Shown here in pieces: positions 43,960 through 54,814 of a DNA stretch of 64,000 bases. This stretch comes from Eubacteriales bacterium. GTDB taxonomy: Bacteria; Bacillota; Clostridia; Lachnospirales; Lachnospiraceae. Location: assembly GCA_030536575.1 (NCBI GenBank), contig JAUNPS010000011.1, positions 49,209-113,208 on the forward strand, given 5' to 3'. The notes below the pieces were generated by a model. That model did no database searches. It was not told the DNA's origin and saw nothing but the letters and a program-made list of their open reading frames with translations. The first letter of the stretch is position 1. The number at the start of each line of letters is the position of its first letter. The translations under genes and the position numbers were made by a program.

Positions 43960-45327
43960 TTGACAACTTCATCCACACCCACCCAGGGCAACAAAATGGG
44001 CTACATGCCTGTCCCTAAACTACTTTTCTCCATGGCGCTGCCCATGATTCTGTCCATGCTGGTCCAGGCCCTCTACAACATCGTCGACAGCGTTTTCGTC
44101 TCCCGTATCACCGAAAACGCCCTGACCGCCGTCTCCCTGGCCTTCCCCATGCAGAACCTGATGATCTCCGTAGCTTCCGGAACCGCCGTGGGCATCAACG
44201 CCCTCCTGTCCCGCAGCCTCGGCGCCGGCGACCGGAAAAACGTCACCCTCTCCGCCCTCAACGGCATTTTCCTGGAACTGATGAGCTTCGTCGTCTTTGC
44301 CCTGATCGGCCTTTTCGGCTCCCGCCTGTTCTTCCTGTCCCAGACAAGCGACCCGGAAATCGTCTCCTACGGCACCCAGTACATGACCATTGTCCTGGTA
44401 TGTTCCTTCGGCATGTTCATGCAGTTCGCTTTCGAGCGTCTTCTGCAGTCCACAGGACGAACCTTTTTCACAATGATTACCCAGGGAACCGGCGCGATTA
44501 TTAACATTATCCTGGACCCGATCCTGATCTTCGGGTTTTTCGGACTGCCGAAAATGGGCGTTGCAGGCGCGGCTGTTGCGACGGTCATCGGCCAGATTAT
44601 CGCGGCATGCCTTGCCCTCTATTTCAACCTGACGAAAAATACGGATATCCGCCTGAATTTCCGCGGCTTCCGCCCAAACCTGGAAACCATCAAAAACATT
44701 TATAAGGTTGGTATCCCGTCCATCATCATGATGTCCATCGGCTCCGTCATGACTTTTGCAATGAATAAGATCCTGCTGATGTTCAGCAGTACAGCCGCCG
44801 CCGTCTTCGGCGTATATTTTAAGCTCCAGAGCTTTGTCTTCATGCCGGTTTTCGGCCTGAATAACGGAATGGTGCCGATCATCGCCTTTAACTACGGCGC
44901 ACGGAACCGGAAGCGTATCATGGATACGGTCAAACTCAGCGTCATTTTCGCGGTATCCATTATGGTTCTGGGCTTTGCGGTTTTCCAGCTTATTCCGGAT
45001 GTCCTTCTGAGCCTCTTCAATGCCTCTCCCGATATGCTTCAAATCGGTGTACCGGCGCTTCGGACGATCAGCTACAGTTTCCTCTTTGCAGGCTATTGCA
45101 TCTGCGTCGGCTCTGTTTTCCAGGCTCTCGGCAACGGAATTTACAGCCTGATCGTCTCGGTGGCCAGACAGTTGGTGTTCCTGGTTCCGCTGGCATATCT
45201 TTTCGCGAAACTTTGGGGGCTGAACGCGGTTTGGTGGAGCTTTCCGCTGGCCGAACTGGTTTCCCTGGGAACCACGACTTTCTTCTTCATAAAAATTTAC
45301 CGGGAACGGATCAAGCCCCTCGGATAA
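43960..45327 (+). CDS. MATE-family exporter with a TTG start
   Basis: This 455-residue protein has twelve predicted membrane helices. The first is VPKLLFSMALPMILSMLVQALYNIVDSVFVSRI, with a GAGDRKN loop as in NorM/DinF relatives. The TTG at 43960 is chosen because a strong AAAGGAGG lies 8 bp before it, with the promoter 45 bp upstream; the next in-frame ATG lies 12 codons in and has no ribosome site. It is unrelated to its neighbours in function and could protect against toxic compounds. Confidence 0.9.
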   Translation: MTTSSTPTQGNKMGYMPVPKLLFSMALPMILSMLVQALYNIVDSVFVSRITENALTAVSLAFPMQNLMISVASGTAVGINALLSRSLGAGDRKNVTLSALNGIFLELMSFVVFALIGLFGSRLFFLSQTSDPEIVSYGTQYMTIVLVCSFGMFMQFAFERLLQSTGRTFFTMITQGTGAIINIILDPILIFGFFGLPKMGVAGAAVATVIGQIIAACLALYFNLTKNTDIRLNFRGFRPNLETIKNIYKVGIPSIIMMSIGSVMTFAMNKILLMFSSTAAAVFGVYFKLQSFVFMPVFGLNNGMVPIIAFNYGARNRKRIMDTVKLSVIFAVSIMVLGFAVFQLIPDVLLSLFNASPDMLQIGVPALRTISYSFLFAGYCICVGSVFQALGNGIYSLIVSVARQLVFLVPLAYLFAKLWGLNAVWWSFPLAELVSLGTTTFFFIKIYRERIKPLG

Positions 45328-45336
45328 TCCTTATGC

Positions 45337-45373
45337 CAAAAACGAACCAGTCAAATAAACTGGTTCGTTTTTT
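45337..45373. terminator. Bidirectional terminator between MATE and clpB-DUF4250
   Basis: AAAAACGAACCAGT and ACTGGTTCGTTTTTT form a stem with T-runs on both strands. It overlaps the last codons of the DUF4250 gene. Confidence 0.9.
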
Positions 45374-45524
45374 CATCATACGTATAATCCACCAATGCCA
45401 GCTTTTCCAGCAGCTCCTTCCGATCGATTCCAAGCCCGACACACATCTTCTCCAGGCTCGGATAATGGTCGCGAAGCTGGGTATTCACATAACTCAGCAG
45501 AATAAACGGGTCTTTGGGTATCAT
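45351..45524 (-). CDS. DUF4250 small protein
   Basis: The 57-residue product begins [19 protein letters not shown] and ends [13 protein letters not shown], matching the DUF4250 pattern of short Clostridia proteins. Its function is unknown. The ATG overlaps the clpB stop by four bases, so it is translated with clpB. Confidence 0.85.
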   Translation of the reverse strand: MIPKDPFILLSYVNTQLRDHYPSLEKMCVGLGIDRKELLEKLALVDYTYDEKTNQFI

Positions 45525-48112
45525 TTCTTCGGTATCCTCTCTGCCACAAGCTCCCCGTTAAACACATTCAGGAGAATCACATCCCCTTCCAGGATCTCCC
45601 CGGACAAAATCTCTTTCGCCGCCAGGGTCTCCACGTGTTTCTGGAGGTAGCGTTTTAACGGCCGTGCCCCGTATACCGGGTCATATCCGCCTTCTATAAT
45701 AAAGTCTTTTGCGGCAGGTGTCAACTCCAGAGTAATCTCCTGATCCTTCAGCCGGCGGTTCAGATCCGCCATCATCAGATCCACAATGTTTCCAATATTC
45801 TCCTTCGTCAGCGGCTTAAACAGGATAATCTCATCCAGCCGGTTCAGGAACTCCGGACGGAAGCTGGCGCGCAGGTCGCGCATTACCAGTTCCTCGCTCT
45901 CCTGGCTGATTTCCCCATTCTCCTGAATACCGTCCAGCAGGTAGGACGAGCCGATATTCGATGTCATAATCAGAATCGTGTTCTTAAAGTCTACCGTGCG
46001 TCCCTGGGAATCCGTAATGCGCCCGTCGTCCAGCACTTGAAGCAGGACATTAAACACATCCGGATGGGCCTTCTCCACCTCGTCAAACAGCACGACGGAG
46101 TACGGTTTTCTCCGGACAGCCTCGGTAAGCTGGCCGCCCTCTTCGTAACCGACGTATCCCGGAGGCGCTCCGATCAGGCGGGATACGGAATGCTTCTCCA
46201 TATATTCGCTCATATCGATCCGCACCATGTTCTGCTCGTCGTCGAACAGGCTGGCCGCCAGCGCTTTCGCAAGCTCGGTTTTCCCGACGCCGGTGGGGCC
46301 AAGGAACAGGAAGGAACCAATGGGCTTCGTCGGGTCTTTGATCCCGGCTTTGGAACGGATGATCGCGTCGGTGACTTTACTCACGCCGTCTTCCTGGCCG
46401 ATGACCCGTTTATGAAGCTCTTCGTCCAGATGGAGGATTTTACTCCGCTCGCCCTGGGTCAGCTTCGCCACCGGGATTCCCGTCCATTTCGAGACGATCC
46501 GGGCAATCTCTTCGTCCGTCACACTCTCGTGCACCAGCGAAAGTTCTTTACTCTTCACATTCGCTTCTTCAATGCTTAACTGCTCCTGAAGCTTCGGCAG
46601 CTCGCCGTACTGCAATTCCGCGGCGCGGTTCAGGTCGTATTCCTGTTTCGCTTTCTCGATTTCTTTATTCATATTCTCGATCTGCTCGCGCAGTTTCGAG
46701 AGGTTTTCTACGGAATGCTTTTCGTTATCCCACTGGGCTTTCTTCGCGTTAAACTCGTCGTGCAGCTCTGCCAGCTCTTTCTGGAGATTCGCCAGACGCT
46801 CCTTGCTCTGGTTATCCGTCTCCTTTTTCAGGGCAGCTTCCTCGATCTCCATCTGCATCACCTTCCGGCGCAGTTCATCCAGCTCGGTCGGCATAGAGTC
46901 CAGCTCCGTTTTAATCAATGCGCAGGCCTCATCCACCAGGTCAATGGCCTTATCCGGCAGGAAACGGTCGGAAATGTACCGGTGAGACAGGGTCGCAGCC
47001 GCCACCAGCGCGCCGTCCGTAATCTTCACGCCATGGAACACTTCATAGCGCTCTTTCAGCCCACGTAGGATGGAAATCGTGTCCTCCACGGTGGGTTCAT
47101 CCACCATGACAGGCTGGAAACGGCGTTCCAGTGCCGCGTCTTTTTCAATATACTGGCGGTACTCGTCAAGGGTCGTAGCGCCGATACAATGCAGCTCGCC
47201 TCTGGCAAGCATGGGCTTTAACATATTGCCCGCATCCATGGCGCCCTCGGTCTTCCCCGCGCCGACGATCAGATGCAGCTCATCGATAAACAGAATAATC
47301 TCGCCGTCGCTCTTCTTCACTTCTTCCAGCACGGCTTTCAGACGCTCTTCGAATTCGCCGCGGTATTTGGCGCCGGCTACCAGCGCGCCCATATCCAGGG
47401 CGAAAATCTTCTTATTCTTCAGGGCGTCCGGCACGTCCCCGCGGACAATCCGCTGGGCCAGGCCTTCGACGGCGGCGGTTTTCCCGACGCCGGGTTCACC
47501 GATGAGCACCGGGTTATTCTTCGTCTTTCTGGAAAGGATGCGGATCACGTTCCGGATTTCGCTGTCGCGGCCGATGACCGGATCCAGTTTCTGGTTTCTG
47601 GCTTTTTCCACCAGATCCTGGCCGTATTTATTCAGGGTGTCATAGGTGGCCTCCGGGTTATCGCTGGTGACCCGCTGGTTTCCGCGGACGGTGGAAAGGG
47701 CCTGAAGGAAACGTTCTCTGGTAATACCATATTCTTTAAACAATTCTTTCACGCTGCTGCTCGGATAGCGGAGAAGCGCCAGGAACAGATGCTCGACAGA
47801 TACGTACTCGTCACCCATGGCTTTCGCCTCATCCTCGGCGCTGACCAGGACGCGGTTTAAGTTCTGGCCAATGTAGACCTGGCCGCCGGACACCTTCGGC
47901 CGCTTCTCCAGGGCTTTCTGAACGCTCATGGCGAAATGTTCTTTCTGAATCTCCATTTTCTCAATCAGCTTCAGGATCAGGCTGTCCTCCTGATTTAAGA
48001 GGCTGTAGAGCAGGTGCTCCTGCTCGATTTCCTGGTTCCCGTATTCGTAAGCGACTTTTTCCAGATCGTTTACGGCCTGAAGAGATTTCTGTGTGAATTT
48101 GTTAATATTCAT
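45521..48112 (-). CDS. clpB: ATP-dependent disaggregase ClpB
   Basis: This 863-residue AAA+ protein has the N-terminal Clp repeat ([25 protein letters not shown]), NBD1 with Walker [10 protein letters not shown], a long coiled-coil middle domain (about 410-530), and NBD2 with Walker [11 protein letters not shown] and Walker [21 protein letters not shown] pore loop and sensor motifs are present. It rescues aggregated proteins with DnaK. The ATG at 48112 has GGAGGG upstream. No CtsR or CIRCE operator was seen in the promoter at 48184. Confidence 0.97.
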   Translation of the reverse strand: MNINKFTQKSLQAVNDLEKVAYEYGNQEIEQEHLLYSLLNQEDSLILKLIEKMEIQKEHFAMSVQKALEKRPKVSGGQVYIGQNLNRVLVSAEDEAKAMGDEYVSVEHLFLALLRYPSSSVKELFKEYGITRERFLQALSTVRGNQRVTSDNPEATYDTLNKYGQDLVEKARNQKLDPVIGRDSEIRNVIRILSRKTKNNPVLIGEPGVGKTAAVEGLAQRIVRGDVPDALKNKKIFALDMGALVAGAKYRGEFEERLKAVLEEVKKSDGEIILFIDELHLIVGAGKTEGAMDAGNMLKPMLARGELHCIGATTLDEYRQYIEKDAALERRFQPVMVDEPTVEDTISILRGLKERYEVFHGVKITDGALVAAATLSHRYISDRFLPDKAIDLVDEACALIKTELDSMPTELDELRRKVMQMEIEEAALKKETDNQSKERLANLQKELAELHDEFNAKKAQWDNEKHSVENLSKLREQIENMNKEIEKAKQEYDLNRAAELQYGELPKLQEQLSIEEANVKSKELSLVHESVTDEEIARIVSKWTGIPVAKLTQGERSKILHLDEELHKRVIGQEDGVSKVTDAIIRSKAGIKDPTKPIGSFLFLGPTGVGKTELAKALAASLFDDEQNMVRIDMSEYMEKHSVSRLIGAPPGYVGYEEGGQLTEAVRRKPYSVVLFDEVEKAHPDVFNVLLQVLDDGRITDSQGRTVDFKNTILIMTSNIGSSYLLDGIQENGEISQESEELVMRDLRASFRPEFLNRLDEIILFKPLTKENIGNIVDLMMADLNRRLKDQEITLELTPAAKDFIIEGGYDPVYGARPLKRYLQKHVETLAAKEILSGEILEGDVILLNVFNGELVAERIPKK

Positions 48113-48183
48113 AATCAATTCCCTCCTTCTATCAGAACCGGCAGAGGTCTGCCGGGAACATCGTATGCGTTTGTTCTATATCT

Positions 48184-48211
48184 ACTATAACATAGATTTT
48201 CAAAAATGCAA
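48184..48211 (-). promoter_or_regulatory. clpB promoter
   Basis: TTGCAT (48206-48211) and TATAGT (48184-48189) are 16 bp apart. Confidence 0.65.
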
Positions 48212-48235
48212 GCACTTTTTTAAAAAAAGTTTTCT

Positions 48236-48270
48236 CAGAAAAACAGCCCCGGATTCCTCCAGGGCCATTT
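48236..48270 (-). terminator. Terminator of the flotillin gene
   Basis: GGCCCTGG pairs with CCGGGGCT (with G-T pairs), a loop AGGAAT between, and TTTTT follows, just after the stop codon. Confidence 0.75.
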
Positions 48271-48273
48271 TCT

Positions 48274-49812
48274 TTACTCAGCCGCTTCGTCGGCCGCCTT
48301 CTTCACCTCTTCGGCAGCCTCCTCATTCAGCCCGGTAATATTAATATTCCGATTTACCTTCGCATCATACGTTCCGGCCTTCATGATCTCGCCAAGATCG
48401 ATCCCGACCGTCTCCTTCATGGACTCAAACAGCTTCGCCATCACCGCCGGGACATTTCCCGCCACATTGTCAACGCCGCTGCCGTCTCCTCCGATGATCG
48501 TAATCTTATCGATCTGCGTCAAAGGCTCCGCAATCTTGCCCGCAATATCCGGCAATACCTTAATCAGCATCTCCGCCATCGCCGCATTGTTATACTTCTG
48601 ATAAGCCTCCGCCTTCTTCTCCATGGCCTGGGCCTCCGCCAGACCTTTCGCCCGGATCGCCTCTGCTTCCGCTTCGCCGACCCTGCGGATACCTTCCGCT
48701 TCCTGCTCTCTGGTGTAGCGGTCCGCCTCGGCCTTCGCTCTCTGGGCCTGGGCTTCCTGCTCCATCTCGAACTTCTTCGCTTCCGCGCTCTTCTCGATCT
48801 CGATCTTCTTCGCCTCAGCATCCTTCTGGCGCTCATACAGCTCGGCTTCCGCCTTCTGCTGGCGCTCGAAACGCTCCGCTTCGGCTTTCTTCCGGATCTG
48901 GGCATCCAGCGATTTTTCCATAACCTCGGCTTCCTTCTGTTTCAGCAGGATCACCTTTTCTTCCTTCGCAATGTCCGCCTCGGAAGCGGTTACTTCGATG
49001 GTCTTTCTCTGCTCTTCCTTCTGGATTTCGTAAGCCGCGTCCGCTTCTGCGCGCTTGGTGTCCGCGACTTTCTGCAGGTCGGATTTCTGGATATCCAGCT
49101 CGTTATTTTTGATGGCAATTTCGCGCTGGGCGTTAATCCGCGCGTCGTTGGCCTGTTTATCCGCTTCGGCTTTCGCCACGGCGATTTCTTTTTCCGCCTC
49201 AGCCTTTGCAATGGCGGCTTTTTTCTTGATCTGGGAAATGTTATCGATACCAAGGTCGTCGATAACGCCGTTTCCATCGGTGAAGTTCTGGACGTTAAAG
49301 CTTACAATGTCCAGGCCCATGGCCGCCAGATCCGGGTCGGCATTTTCTTTGACCAGGTTCGCGAATTTCTGGCGGTCGCCCACCATCTCTTCCAGGCGCA
49401 TGCGTCCGACGATCTCACGCATATTGCCTTCCAGGACTTCCCGTGCAACCTGGGCAATGTACTGGGTGTTCTGGTTTAAGAAGTTCTCTGCCGCCAGAGA
49501 AAGCTTTTCCCGTTCGCTGCTGATCTTTACATTGACTGCCGCGTCCACCTGAATATTAATATAATCCGCGGTGGGAACGGCGCTGGACGTTTTCACGTCA
49601 ATGGGGATCAGCTTCAGGCTCAGCTTATCCATTCTTTCCAGAAACGGGATCTTAATGCTCGATTTCCCGATGATGATTTTCTTTCGCAGGCCCGAAATAA
49701 TAAAGGCGGTATCGGGCGGCGCCTTCACATAACCGGTGGCAATGATAGCAAGAACCAGAATGACTACTAGAATCCCAATAAAAATTCCCGTGTTTTCCAT
49801 AATAAAATCCAT
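48274..49812 (-). CDS. Flotillin-like SPFH/band-7 membrane protein
   Basis: This 512-residue protein has an N-terminal membrane segment (IFIGILVVILVLAIIATGYV), the SPFH domain (about 30-190), a long Ala/Glu/Lys-rich coiled coil (about 195-430: EAEKEIAVAKAEAD, AEAERFERQQ, AKKIEIEKSAEAKKFEM) and a short C-terminal tail. Flotillins organise membrane microdomains and influence secretion, signalling and lipid order. The usual NfeD partner gene is absent. A riboswitch-like leader lies upstream at 49984. The ATG has AGGAAGAGG upstream. Confidence 0.93.
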   Translation of the reverse strand: MDFIMENTGIFIGILVVILVLAIIATGYVKAPPDTAFIISGLRKKIIIGKSSIKIPFLERMDKLSLKLIPIDVKTSSAVPTADYINIQVDAAVNVKISSEREKLSLAAENFLNQNTQYIAQVAREVLEGNMREIVGRMRLEEMVGDRQKFANLVKENADPDLAAMGLDIVSFNVQNFTDGNGVIDDLGIDNISQIKKKAAIAKAEAEKEIAVAKAEADKQANDARINAQREIAIKNNELDIQKSDLQKVADTKRAEADAAYEIQKEEQRKTIEVTASEADIAKEEKVILLKQKEAEVMEKSLDAQIRKKAEAERFERQQKAEAELYERQKDAEAKKIEIEKSAEAKKFEMEQEAQAQRAKAEADRYTREQEAEGIRRVGEAEAEAIRAKGLAEAQAMEKKAEAYQKYNNAAMAEMLIKVLPDIAGKIAEPLTQIDKITIIGGDGSGVDNVAGNVPAVMAKLFESMKETVGIDLGEIMKAGTYDAKVNRNINITGLNEEAAEEVKKAADEAAE

Positions 49813-49983
49813 ATGTTTTTTCCTCTTCCTTTCTTAATTTTATCCGTTTTCGGTTCCGCAGTCCCCTTTTTGGCCGCCTCCTTTCCGTTTCCGGCCATCC
49901 GGCTGTCTCTGCGGCAATGCTCCGCTTCGCCGAACCTTTTCAGCAAAGCGCTTTTTTCTTCTATATTTATTCTCCATATAAAA

Positions 49984-50115
49984 GAAAAAAGACTTTTACC
50001 GCAGTCAAATACTGTAATAAAAGTCTCGCGCATTTCATTCGATACGGATTTTTCAATCGTCCTGACGATTTCGAATCACTCCTGGATAAGAGTGTCGGCT
50101 ACTCCCTTTTATGTT
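49984..50115 (-). promoter_or_regulatory. yybP-ykoY-like manganese riboswitch with terminator
   Basis: The leader has the conserved AAAAGGGAGTAGCC (L1) after the 5' strand of P1 (ATAAAAG), CGTCA in the internal loop, a hairpin CGTAT/ATGCG (P4-like) and GCGAGAC before the 3' strand of P1 (CTTTTAT). The same CTTTTAT is the 5' strand of a terminator, GACTTTTA...TAAAAGTC with TTTTTT at 49984-50025, so ligand binding would favour read-through. The pattern matches the Mn2+-sensing yybP-ykoY class. Confidence 0.78.
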
Positions 50116-50121
50116 GAAAAT

Positions 50122-50150
50122 ACTATACCATTTCCTCAAAATATTGTCAA
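50122..50150 (-). promoter_or_regulatory. Promoter of the riboswitch-flotillin transcript
   Basis: TTGACA (50145-50150) and TATAGT (50122-50127) are 17 bp apart, a strong match. Confidence 0.88.
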
Positions 50151-50347
50151 TAATTTAACATTATTTATTTTTTAAGATTTTCTTAGGAATACTTCAGAAA
50201 TTATATGACAATTTTATCTTTTGTGTTCTATTGTAAAATACAGCCTTTTTCCGTCCCCATCCTTCTACAAAATCCGCATAGCAAAATGCACAATTTTTCG
50301 ATTCCCCGTAAAATTTCATACACATCCCAGGTGGACAAATCCCCGTT

Positions 50348-50419
50348 TTATCCACATTCCAAATTTCTGTTTTTGGGGGAAAAATGGACTTATACACCAA
50401 GTTATCCACATTATCCACA
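50348..50419 (+). other. Cluster of DnaA boxes
   Basis: Perfect TTATCCACA occurs at 50348-50356, 50402-50410 and 50411-50419 (the last two abut). Near matches are TTATACACC at 50390-50398 and TTATCCCAA at 50481-50489, all in one orientation. The surrounding 540 bp have no gene and are AT-rich. No dnaA, dnaN or rpmH lies near, so this need not be the origin; B. subtilis has similar clusters outside oriC that titrate DnaA. Confidence 0.8.
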
Positions 50420-50695
50420 CTTTTTACCCACTTTTCCGTGGTTTACATAGGTTTGTTTTCCAAACGGATGTTTTGTGAAGTTATCCCAAATGGACTTTTT
50501 TCCGAAAAAAAGTCGAACATCCTGTCGTCTGCGAACTCCATTCTTTTTTCTGAAAATTTCAGGCATTTTCCTGCCCGGAGTTTCGAAAACTTTTCGAATT
50601 TCCAGCTCCATGTTAATCCTGGGTTTACCGTTCTGGTTTATGATACCCCTTGTAAAAATTCTGCCCTCATGGCATTTGAAAGAGGAGGACTCTCA

Positions 50696-52219
50696 ATGAA
50701 AAATCAAGAAACACGTAAGAAAAGGAAATGGCCCATCGTCGTAGCCATCCTGGTTCTGCTCCTGCTCGCGGCGATCCTGTCCCTTTTCATTCTTGGGCGC
50801 AAGGCGACTACAGCCATCCAAAACAGCGTCACCACGGAAGCCGTTTTCACAGGCTCCATTTCCGTGACCACCGAAGGAAGCGGTTCCGTCGAAGCAGCTT
50901 CCACCAAAGCCCTTGCCCTGGAATATGACGGCAAATTGGAAACCATCTACGTAGAAAAAGGCGACCAGGTACAGCCTGGCGACGTCCTGGCCATCTACGA
51001 TACCGATGCGCTGGACAGCGTCATTGAAGCAAAAGAAGCGGAGCTTGAGCAGTTAAACAGCACGATTGTTGCCACGGACGATTCCGGCTCCACCTCTATC
51101 ACAGCCCCGGTGACCGGACGCGTGAAACGCATCTACGCCTCCACAGACGATGTGGTTTCCAATGTGGTGGATGCCAACGGCGGCCTTGCGGAAATTTCCG
51201 CCGACGGAAAGCTGAAAGTGGAATTCCCGCTTCCCGAAACCACGCTCTACGAAGGGGATTCCGTAACCGTTGATTTCGACTCCAAGTCTGCGGACGGCAC
51301 CGTCGAAAAAATCGAAGACGGCATTGTCCGCGTAACGATCAAAGATGACACGGAATATATGGTGGATACCACCGCCGTCGTGCGCGGGAAATCCGGCGTG
51401 AAGCTTGGAGAAGGCATCCTGCTTTCCAATCATCCGTACCTCGTCACCGCTTCTTATGGAATCATCGACTCCGTGGAAGTCACGAAAACTTCCTTCGTCA
51501 ATGCAGGGGACGTCCTGTTCACCCGCCGGGACGCAGCCTATAATCAGACCTACCTGGATCTGCTGACCGACCGGGAGGAACTCATCGAGGAGCTTCAGGA
51601 ATTGAAAGAATATCAGAAAAATCCGGTCGTTACTGCCGACTGCGAAGGCTACATTGTCTCTCTTGACGTGCTGGAAGGCATGCCTTACGAGAAAGACCAG
51701 CAGTTCTGCACCATTGCGGACGCGCAGACCCTGAATCTGAAAGTGGAAATCGACGAGCTGGATATCGACGGCGTGGAAGTTGGCCAGCATGCTTCCGTGG
51801 TATTTGACGCTTTCGAAGACGAAACTTACGACGGCACTGTGGAAAAAATTTCCGGCGTAGGAACAAATTCCGGCGGAGTAACGACCTATACCGTAACCAT
51901 TGCCCTGGAAGGCGACACCCATCTGAAAAACGCCATGAGCGCCACCGCCGCCATCACCCTGGCGAGTAAGGACAATGTCCTGCTGATTCCGGTGGACGCC
52001 ATCGAAACCATTGAGGGCCAGAAATACGTTCAGGTTATGGACGGCGATCTGATCACCCAGACCCCGGTAACCCTTGGCCTAGTCAACACGGAATACGCCG
52101 AGGTCACGGAAGGCCTCACAAGCGGCCAGCAGGTTGTCGTCAACACCCGAACCAGCACCGACATTCTTTCCGCCATGATGGCGCAGCGGGATTCCATGAT
52201 GGGCGGCAGCAGAAATTAG
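50696..52219 (+). CDS. Membrane fusion protein, HlyD/MacA-like
   Basis: This 507-residue protein has an N-terminal anchor helix ([23 protein letters not shown]), lipoyl/barrel-sandwich halves ([31 protein letters not shown] and [18 protein letters not shown]), a short coiled coil ([10 protein letters not shown]) and a beta-barrel domain with [27 protein letters not shown]. In Gram-positive cells it works with a MacB/YknYZ exporter. The start at 50696 follows AGAGGAGG by 7 bp; the open frame upstream (from 50384) is intergenic. It forms an operon with the two ABC genes. Confidence 0.9.
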   Translation: MKNQETRKKRKWPIVVAILVLLLLAAILSLFILGRKATTAIQNSVTTEAVFTGSISVTTEGSGSVEAASTKALALEYDGKLETIYVEKGDQVQPGDVLAIYDTDALDSVIEAKEAELEQLNSTIVATDDSGSTSITAPVTGRVKRIYASTDDVVSNVVDANGGLAEISADGKLKVEFPLPETTLYEGDSVTVDFDSKSADGTVEKIEDGIVRVTIKDDTEYMVDTTAVVRGKSGVKLGEGILLSNHPYLVTASYGIIDSVEVTKTSFVNAGDVLFTRRDAAYNQTYLDLLTDREELIEELQELKEYQKNPVVTADCEGYIVSLDVLEGMPYEKDQQFCTIADAQTLNLKVEIDELDIDGVEVGQHASVVFDAFEDETYDGTVEKISGVGTNSGGVTTYTVTIALEGDTHLKNAMSATAAITLASKDNVLLIPVDAIETIEGQKYVQVMDGDLITQTPVTLGLVNTEYAEVTEGLTSGQQVVVNTRTSTDILSAMMAQRDSMMGGSRN

Positions 52220-52230
52220 GAGACAGCCTT

Positions 52231-52926
52231 ATGATTGAATTGGAAAATATTAAAAAAATCTACAGCTTAGGCGGTGAAGAGGTTCATGCGCTGGACGGCG
52301 TGACTTTAAATGTCTGCGAGCACGAATTCGTTGCCATCGTGGGGGCCTCCGGAAGCGGGAAATCCACGCTGATGAATATCATTGGCTGCCTGGACACGCC
52401 GGATGAGGGCAATTATTACATTGACGGGCAGGACGTGACGTCTTTAAGCGAACGGGATCTCGCCACGATGCGGAACCGGAAAATCGGCTTTATTTTCCAG
52501 CAGTTTAACCTCCTGCCGAAGCTGACCGCTTATGAAAATGTGGAGCTTCCGCTGATTTACCAGGGCGTTCCGGGAAAGGAGCGCCGGGAACGGGCAGAGG
52601 AGGCCCTGGAGCGTGTGGGCCTGTCGAAACGGATGCACCACCGTCCCAATCAGCTTTCCGGCGGACAGCAGCAGCGGGTAGCGGTTGCCCGCGCTCTCGC
52701 CACAAGGCCTTCCCTGATCCTGGCCGACGAGCCCACCGGAAACCTGGATTCCAAGTCCAGCCGGGATATTATGGGGCTGATTCACGAACTGCATGAGCAA
52801 GGGAACACGATCATCCTGATCACGCACGACGACAGCATTGCGGAAAAAGCCGAGCGGCAGGTGCGTATTATGGACGGGAAAATTATTTCGGACAGCAAAG
52901 ACCAGTTAAGGGGGTATCCGGCATGA
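52231..52926 (+). CDS. ABC transporter ATPase, MacB/LolD type
   Basis: This 231-residue ATPase has Walker [10 protein letters not shown] at about 36-44, Q-loop FQQFNLL, signature [15 protein letters not shown], Walker [13 protein letters not shown] and H-loop ITHDD. It powers the FtsX-like permease next to it. The start is 11 bp after the fusion protein. Confidence 0.96.
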   Translation: MIELENIKKIYSLGGEEVHALDGVTLNVCEHEFVAIVGASGSGKSTLMNIIGCLDTPDEGNYYIDGQDVTSLSERDLATMRNRKIGFIFQQFNLLPKLTAYENVELPLIYQGVPGKERRERAEEALERVGLSKRMHHRPNQLSGGQQQRVAVARALATRPSLILADEPTGNLDSKSSRDIMGLIHELHEQGNTIILITHDDSIAEKAERQVRIMDGKIISDSKDQLRGYPA

Positions 52927-54089
52927 AATTAAAACAGTCCTTTAAAATGGCGGTTTCCGCGATTTCCTCTAATAAAATGCGTTCATTCCTGACCATGCTT
53001 GGAATCATCATCGGCGTTCTCTCCGTCACCCTTCTGATCTCCATCGTGCAGGGCGGGACGGGAAGTATTCTGGATTCTATGGAGGATTTGGGGGGCGATC
53101 AGATTATTGTCACGGTTACGGATCGCCATAAGAAGCTGACTTACAGTGAACTGAACGAACTTTCCGGCGCGGACGGCATTAACCAGGTTTCGCCCTATCT
53201 TTCCGGAAACGGCATTGCGAAAGCCGCCGGAAATTCCACGGATATCTCCATTACCGGCGTCACCCCGGTTTACCAGGACGTACAGGGTTTTGATCTGGAG
53301 CTTGGGCGGAATTTCACTGATCTGGACCTGGAAAACCGGCTGGATGTGTGCATCGTCGGCACCGGCGTGGCAATGGATTTGTTCGGAACCACCAACGTCT
53401 GCGGAAGCAGCATCCGCATTTCCGGCATTGACTACCAGATTATCGGCGTTCTGGAAGAGGACGACACGGCGATGATGGGAAGCGATAACAGCAGCGTTTA
53501 CCTGCCTCTGACGAACGCCCAGCGCCTGTTAAAGCAGACCGCCATCACGACTTTTTATATCACGGCCGCGGATGAAAACAATCTTTCGGAGGCGCAGGAT
53601 GCCATCGACCATTATCTTCTTCAGAAATTTGGCTCCGATGACAGCTACACGATCATCAATATGTCCAATATCATGGATATGATGAATACGGTTCTGGATA
53701 CGCTTTCGATCATGCTGGCGGGCATTGCGGCGATTTCCCTTCTGGTAGGCGGAATCGGCATTATGAACATTATGCTGGTGTCTGTGACGGAGCGCACGAA
53801 GGAAATCGGAATCCGGAAGGCCATCGGGGCGCAGCGCAGCGATATTACCGTGCAATTTATGATTGAGTCCGTGCTTATTTCGCTGATTGGTGGTATAATC
53901 GGAATGGTAATCAGCCAGTTGGTTCTGTCGATTCTGAATGTGCTGTTTACGGATTATCATTTTGCGATTTCCCTTCCGGTGGGGGCGCTGGCGCTGGGAT
54001 TTTCCATTGGCGTCGGCCTGATTTTTGGTATTTATCCGGCCAATAAGGCGGCGAAGTTAAAGCCGATCAATGCCCTGCGCTTCGAGTAA
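52923..54089 (+). CDS. ABC transporter permease, MacB/FtsX type
   Basis: This 388-residue protein has a first helix ([25 protein letters not shown]), a large extracellular MacB-like domain (about 45-270) and three C-terminal helices with [20 protein letters not shown] between. Start overlaps the ATPase stop by four bases. Such systems export peptides, toxins or respond to envelope stress. The following regulators suggest induction by the exported or attacking compound (inference). Confidence 0.95.
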   Translation: MKLKQSFKMAVSAISSNKMRSFLTMLGIIIGVLSVTLLISIVQGGTGSILDSMEDLGGDQIIVTVTDRHKKLTYSELNELSGADGINQVSPYLSGNGIAKAAGNSTDISITGVTPVYQDVQGFDLELGRNFTDLDLENRLDVCIVGTGVAMDLFGTTNVCGSSIRISGIDYQIIGVLEEDDTAMMGSDNSSVYLPLTNAQRLLKQTAITTFYITAADENNLSEAQDAIDHYLLQKFGSDDSYTIINMSNIMDMMNTVLDTLSIMLAGIAAISLLVGGIGIMNIMLVSVTERTKEIGIRKAIGAQRSDITVQFMIESVLISLIGGIIGMVISQLVLSILNVLFTDYHFAISLPVGALALGFSIGVGLIFGIYPANKAAKLKPINALRFE

Positions 54090-54142
54090 GCATTGCTCTG
54101 GTTTTCGGATGGGCTGTTCCCGGAAGGGGCTGGGAGGTTGCT

Positions 54143-54814
54143 ATGTTTCAGATTATGGTTGTGGAAGATGATAAAAGCGCTGCCCGTCTCCTGCGGGCAG
54201 TCTTATCCCATGCCGGGTATGAGGTGGCGGCGGCGGAAAACGGCCTGGAGGCCCTGGCGCTGCTGGACAGCCGTCATGTGGATCTCATTGTGATGGATCT
54301 GATGATGCCTGGGATGGACGGCTATACCCTGACGGAGAATCTGCGCAGTTCCGGAAATACGGTTCCGATTCTGATGCTGACGGCGAAGCAGCTTCCCGCC
54401 GACAAATACCGCGGCTTTCTGGCCGGAACGGACGATTATATGACGAAACCGTTCGACGAGGAGGAATTTCTGCTGCGGATTAAGGCGCTGCTTCGCCGGG
54501 CCGGGATTTCCAGCGAACATCGTCTGCGCATTGGCAATGTTACGCTGGATTACGACGCCCTGAGCGTGAGCCGTGGGGACGAAGTGCAGACTCTCCCGCC
54601 CAAGGAATTTTATCTGCTTTACAAACTGTTATCCTACCCCGGAAAGATTTTTACCCGCATCCAGCTCATGGACGAAATCTGGGGAATGGAATCGGAATCC
54701 GTGGATACCACGGTCAATGTACACATCAACCGGCTCCGGAAGCGTTTTGACCACTACCCGGAGTTTGAAATCGTCGCCATCCGCGGCATTGGTTATAAGG
54801 CGGTCGTCCTATGA
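54143..54814 (+). CDS. OmpR-family response regulator
   Basis: This 223-residue protein has a receiver domain (acidic D9, D10; phosphoryl site D52 in LIVMDLMMPG; lysine in YMTKPFD) and a winged-helix DNA-binding domain (about 125-220: LPPKEFYLLYKLLSYPGKIFTRIQLMDEIWG, VDTTVNVHINRLRKRF). It lies 53 bp after the ABC permease and overlaps the kinase start by four bases. Confidence 0.97.
   Translation: MFQIMVVEDDKSAARLLRAVLSHAGYEVAAAENGLEALALLDSRHVDLIVMDLMMPGMDGYTLTENLRSSGNTVPILMLTAKQLPADKYRGFLAGTDDYMTKPFDEEEFLLRIKALLRRAGISSEHRLRIGNVTLDYDALSVSRGDEVQTLPPKEFYLLYKLLSYPGKIFTRIQLMDEIWGMESESVDTTVNVHINRLRKRFDHYPEFEIVAIRGIGYKAVVL

Noticed and set aside
43806-44018. 70-residue frame before the second MATE gene
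   Set aside because: It overlaps the promoter and the start of the MATE gene in another frame and has no ribosome site.
49840-49977. 46-codon basic open frame (MENKYRRKKRFAEKV...) between the riboswitch terminator and flotillin
   Set aside because: No ribosome site before its ATG; composition looks like read-through of the leader. A small protein is not excluded but cannot be supported.
50384-50695. Upstream in-frame extension of the HlyD-like gene
   Set aside because: It runs across the DnaA-box region without a ribosome site, while a strong AGAGGAGG precedes the ATG at 50696.
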